The notes below the pieces were generated by a model. That model had not been told where the DNA came from. It was given only the letters and a program-made list of their open reading frames with translations, and did no database searches. Of a stretch of DNA of 64,000 nucleotides, positions 61,406-64,000 are shown piece after piece. Source of the DNA: a virus; the IMG/VR virus record IMGVR_UViG_3300009506_000008, positions 1 through 64,000 of that record; one strand, 5' to 3'. How positions within the stretch are numbered: the first letter of the stretch is position 1; each line of letters starts with the position of its first letter. A program made the translations under genes and the position numbers.

Positions 61406-63043
61406 ATGGCCAAGATTACCGACCCCGATAGCCTAACCAGATGCACCACAGGTCAGTTAGGGACGGACGGGAACTTGGAAATCGACACGACCAACCATAC
61501 TCTCGGTCTGGCTGCGTACGGGTCGCTTTCCGATTCTGGTTCGTCCGCCACAAACGGAGTCAGCCTTCAAGCGGTGTACTCCAAACTCAAGGAACTGTGG
61601 AAGTCGGAATCGGATCTCCCGGTGGAAAAGTTCCCCATCGAGGCGCTTCAACCAGACAAGTACGAAGTCAAGAACGGCTGGACGTGGAAGGATGCTAACA
61701 CGAGAACACTTCTGCGTGACGGCGGCTGGGCTGTACTAGACACTTCCGAAGTCACTCAGAATGCCGAGGAAATGTTCATGAACGTCATCTCCCTCGGTTC
61801 GTTCGATGACAGCGCGAACGACTTGGCGTACTTCCAGCGTACGGATGGAGGTGATCCGGTAGACTTCGACTTCAACGGCGAGGTTAACCAGGGCGTCCAG
61901 ATCTATCAGGACGACAATGCGGATGGCACGCCAGACAACGACTGGCGCGACTACTTCGTCATGTTCCTGCGCGAGGAACAGAAGACGTATGACCGGTACG
62001 ACCTGATCACCGAGCAGGGCATCAGCCAGCTGACATACATCACGTACAAGTTGCCGTTGTCCAACGGCACGGACCTCAAAGCGTCGGTGACGGACTTGAC
62101 CATCGACTCCAACACCGATTACGACCCTGAAGGCGACTACGCGAACATGACCATCGAGTGGTTGTACGGATCGGCTGGTCGGTTCAACATTCGGGGCAAT
62201 GCTGCGATTGACACTTACGCTGTGGATGACGTGGTCAAAGACGGCGACTCTCCGGCGCGGTGGGCGAAGTGTACGGGTGCTGGCACGATCACGGGCGGTG
62301 AAAGCGGTCCTTACGCATCCTTCACCGGTACTGCGACTTGGGCTGCTTACACCGAGGGCGAACACCAAATCGGTACCAGTTACTACGCTTTCACCGTCGA
62401 GATCGACTTCGATTCCAAGGTCATGCAGAAGGGTTACGAGTTCGTCCAATGGCGACTCCGCAACCCGGTTGGGCAGGACATTGACGACAACGCCACCGGA
62501 ACCTACGTTGGTAAGATCGCGCCCGAGCTTCTGTACTACATCGGTGACGTACTTCACACGATGCCGGAAGTTTGGATCGCCAATTACAACTCCGGTGACG
62601 TGAACAGCATCGTGTTCCACGATCACACAGACACTGGACGACAGTTCCCGTATACTGCATCCATTACCCTCAACTTCAACCAGAACTTGCAGGATGATAG
62701 TGGACCTGCTGAGTACTGGCTGTTCTTCCTCGATCCCGAGGGCGATGGCTCGACCAACATCTGGCCGGGACAGAATGCCATCGTTGTGGACGATGACACG
62801 ACAGCCAACATCGAGGGCAACATTTCCGGTCCCAGCGTCTCCAAGGGATTCGCAATCGACACCAACACTCAGGGTTCCGAGACGAACTACACCACTGCGA
62901 GCGGTCCAGTTCCTGTTGTGGCTGTAGCGGCTGGAACAGACAAAGCGCAGTACGTGTTCCAGACCGGCGTAATCGACCGTACCACAACGAACAGCATCAC
63001 GCTCAATGCCGCACTGGAGAGAAACTACTCCAACCCGGCATAA
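61406..63043 (+). CDS. large structural protein
   Basis: 545 residues, ATG after AGGAGGTACCAAGC. Asp/Asn/Thr/Gly-rich, beta throughout, no Cys but one (KCTGAGTI). VSLQAVYSKLKELWKSESDLPV at the N-terminus resembles phage proteins that wrap the tail or head surface. Ends LERNYSNPA, like the C-terminus of the preceding protein. Exact role unknown. Confidence 0.7.
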   Translation: MAKITDPDSLTRCTTGQLGTDGNLEIDTTNHTLGLAAYGSLSDSGSSATNGVSLQAVYSKLKELWKSESDLPVEKFPIEALQPDKYEVKNGWTWKDANTRTLLRDGGWAVLDTSEVTQNAEEMFMNVISLGSFDDSANDLAYFQRTDGGDPVDFDFNGEVNQGVQIYQDDNADGTPDNDWRDYFVMFLREEQKTYDRYDLITEQGISQLTYITYKLPLSNGTDLKASVTDLTIDSNTDYDPEGDYANMTIEWLYGSAGRFNIRGNAAIDTYAVDDVVKDGDSPARWAKCTGAGTITGGESGPYASFTGTATWAAYTEGEHQIGTSYYAFTVEIDFDSKVMQKGYEFVQWRLRNPVGQDIDDNATGTYVGKIAPELLYYIGDVLHTMPEVWIANYNSGDVNSIVFHDHTDTGRQFPYTASITLNFNQNLQDDSGPAEYWLFFLDPEGDGSTNIWPGQNAIVVDDDTTANIEGNISGPSVSKGFAIDTNTQGSETNYTTASGPVPVVAVAAGTDKAQYVFQTGVIDRTTTNSITLNAALERNYSNPA

Positions 63044-63066
63044 GGGCATATCCTTCAGGGTTAGTT

Positions 63067-63092
63067 GGCCGACTCCTTTCGGGGAGTCGGCC
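63067..63092 (+). terminator. hairpin after gene 61406-63043
   Basis: GGCCGACTCC (63067-63076) pairs with GGAGTCGGCC (63083-63092) around TTTCGG. No T-tract. It precedes the next ribosome binding site, as for the other inter-gene hairpins of the late operon. Confidence 0.6.
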
Positions 63093-63110
63093 ACTTGATG
63101 GGAAAGAACG

Positions 63111-64000
63111 ATGGCCGATCCCGTAACCTTCGACGGACCAGGGAACCAGATCAACGTCGATTTTGGTGTGACGGAGATCGACGTTCGCCGGGATCTGTAC
63201 AGTGCTTGGAAAAGATGGGTGATTACTGGAGAGGGGGCCAAGTACATGCCCCTCATGCGGACGGTTGCTGGTGACGATCTCGGTGGAGGGAAGAAGCTAG
63301 GTTCTGCTTACTTCATGTTGGAAGGGTGCAAGATCAAGCCTCACGAAGCTAGCCACACGTTGAATGTTACCGGTAGCTTGTTCGTGGAGAATGCGGCAAC
63401 GTACGGGGATGACCCGTTTATTCCTACCACGGGAGCTTACACAGTCAGCATCAGGTCTGCAACTTCTGAGGTCTTGTTGGCAGATGTCGAAGAGACCAAT
63501 CTCATCCCTCATCTAGGAGCCATCTACTACGACGAGAACGCCAACAATACCGGAACTGTAGTAGGGACTGATGGGGTTCCCGGCAATCCTGTTAGTTCTG
63601 AGGCAGCGATTCACGGGTTACACGATCAATCAGGTCTAAACCTTGTGCGTATTATGGGGACGCTAACGTTATCCGAGGATCATGCCGAACCGTGGATGTA
63701 CGAGGGATTGAATCCTTCGTCTATGTTGAACATGGATGGGTACAGTGTTGACGGTGGTCGTATCTCCCGAATGGGTGTTACTGGACAACAGGGCGGGAGC
63801 GGACAAGTTCAATGGGATATGGTGGTATGTTCCGGGGTAACCAACGCTTTTGTATTCGGTGACAAGGTATGGCTAAAGGGCGACTTAGAAGTCAGGGCCG
63901 GTAGCCATGTCCTAACCAACGTATTCGATTCGGTGCCTGGAGATGACGAACCTGTCCTGTCCTTCGGGAGTTCTTCTGCTACCGAAGTGAACATTCAGAA
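63111..64000 (+). CDS. structural protein, 5' part (runs off the window)
   Basis: ATG 63111 after GGGAAAGAACG; open to the right edge (at least 296 codons). The start VTFDGPGNQINVDFGV with EIDVRRDLYSAWKRWV is a pattern found at the N-terminus of large phage tail/structural proteins. The remainder is Gly/Ser/Thr-rich beta sequence (SGSGQVQWDMVV-like). Family resemblance from memory; function not assigned. Confidence 0.75.
   Translation, partial: MADPVTFDGPGNQINVDFGVTEIDVRRDLYSAWKRWVITGEGAKYMPLMRTVAGDDLGGGKKLGSAYFMLEGCKIKPHEASHTLNVTGSLFVENAATYGDDPFIPTTGAYTVSIRSATSEVLLADVEETNLIPHLGAIYYDENANNTGTVVGTDGVPGNPVSSEAAIHGLHDQSGLNLVRIMGTLTLSEDHAEPWMYEGLNPSSMLNMDGYSVDGGRISRMGVTGQQGGSGQVQWDMVVCSGVTNAFVFGDKVWLKGDLEVRAGSHVLTNVFDSVPGDDEPVLSFGSSSATEVNIQ

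Noticed and set aside
1-64000. CRISPR arrays, insertion sequences, integrase or lysogeny repressor
   Set aside because: No regularly spaced identical repeats, transposase motifs, tyrosine/serine recombinase signatures or CI-like repressor were seen; the HTH protein at 10878 looks architectural or regulatory but not CI-like.

Overview
This window is part of a double-stranded DNA tailed bacteriophage (Caudoviricetes). It carries a packaging and capsid module, a self-sufficient replication and recombination set, a lysis cassette and dozens of tightly packed short genes with strong AGGAGG-type ribosome binding sites and ATGA/TTGA stop-start overlaps. I see no ribosomal, metabolic or other chromosomal gene, no tRNA, no integrase, no CRISPR array and no recognisable lysogeny repressor. 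The host cannot be named. A 3TM-type holin and a small lipoprotein would suit a Gram-negative host, but this is weak. Base composition is roughly mid-50s % GC, clearly lower between about 49.5 and 50.2 kb.

Layout: (1) 1-4.9 kb, + strand: the end of a structural module (open at the left edge), then a lysis-like cassette (coiled-coil membrane protein, DUF5675 protein, 3TM holin) and a short gene whose family cysteine codon reads TGA; it ends in a bidirectional terminator at 4960-4996. (2) 5-22 kb, - strand: replication, recombination and nucleotide metabolism. This holds a Rad50/SbcC-type ATPase split into two genes, an Mre11/SbcD nuclease, RuvC-like resolvase, RecA-like recombinase, ssDNA-binding protein with a long charged tail, UvsY-like protein, DnaX-like clamp loader, sliding clamp, ThyX, Nudix hydrolase, dUTPase, and a DNA polymerase split into a UDG-exonuclease fusion and a polymerase domain. 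(3) 22-30 kb, - strand: a probable 7-deazaguanine DNA modification cluster (DpdA-like transglycosylase, QueD-like protein, FolE, QueE, QueD) with a glycosyltransferase and a phosphoesterase inside it. (4) 30-37 kb, - strand: DnaB-like helicase, replication initiator/loader-like protein, primase and a SMARCAL1-like SNF2 helicase. (5) 37-48.8 kb, - strand: about 40 small genes, many zinc-ribbon proteins, plus a RadC-like protein and a sigma-like protein. (6) 48.8-50.2 kb: a largely non-coding switch region with repeats and a perfect 12-bp inverted repeat. (7) 50.2-64 kb, + strand: terminase small and large subunits, portal, MuF-like protein, scaffold, major capsid protein, connector-type proteins and large structural proteins, running off the right edge.

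The two + strand structural blocks at the ends probably join in a larger, circularly permuted or circularising genome. Early and middle genes run leftward from the 48.8-50.2 kb region and late genes run rightward from it.

The observations I would follow first are: a family of about ten structured intergenic leaders (an outer stem around a terminator-like hairpin, then a WGAA-capped hairpin directly before the Shine-Dalgarno) between 28 and 49 kb; a recurrent N-terminal M-(A/G/P)-R-T-K peptide on functionally unrelated proteins; the in-frame TGA at a family cysteine with a SECIS-like hairpin; and the 7-deazaguanine modification cluster, which has no visible QueC.
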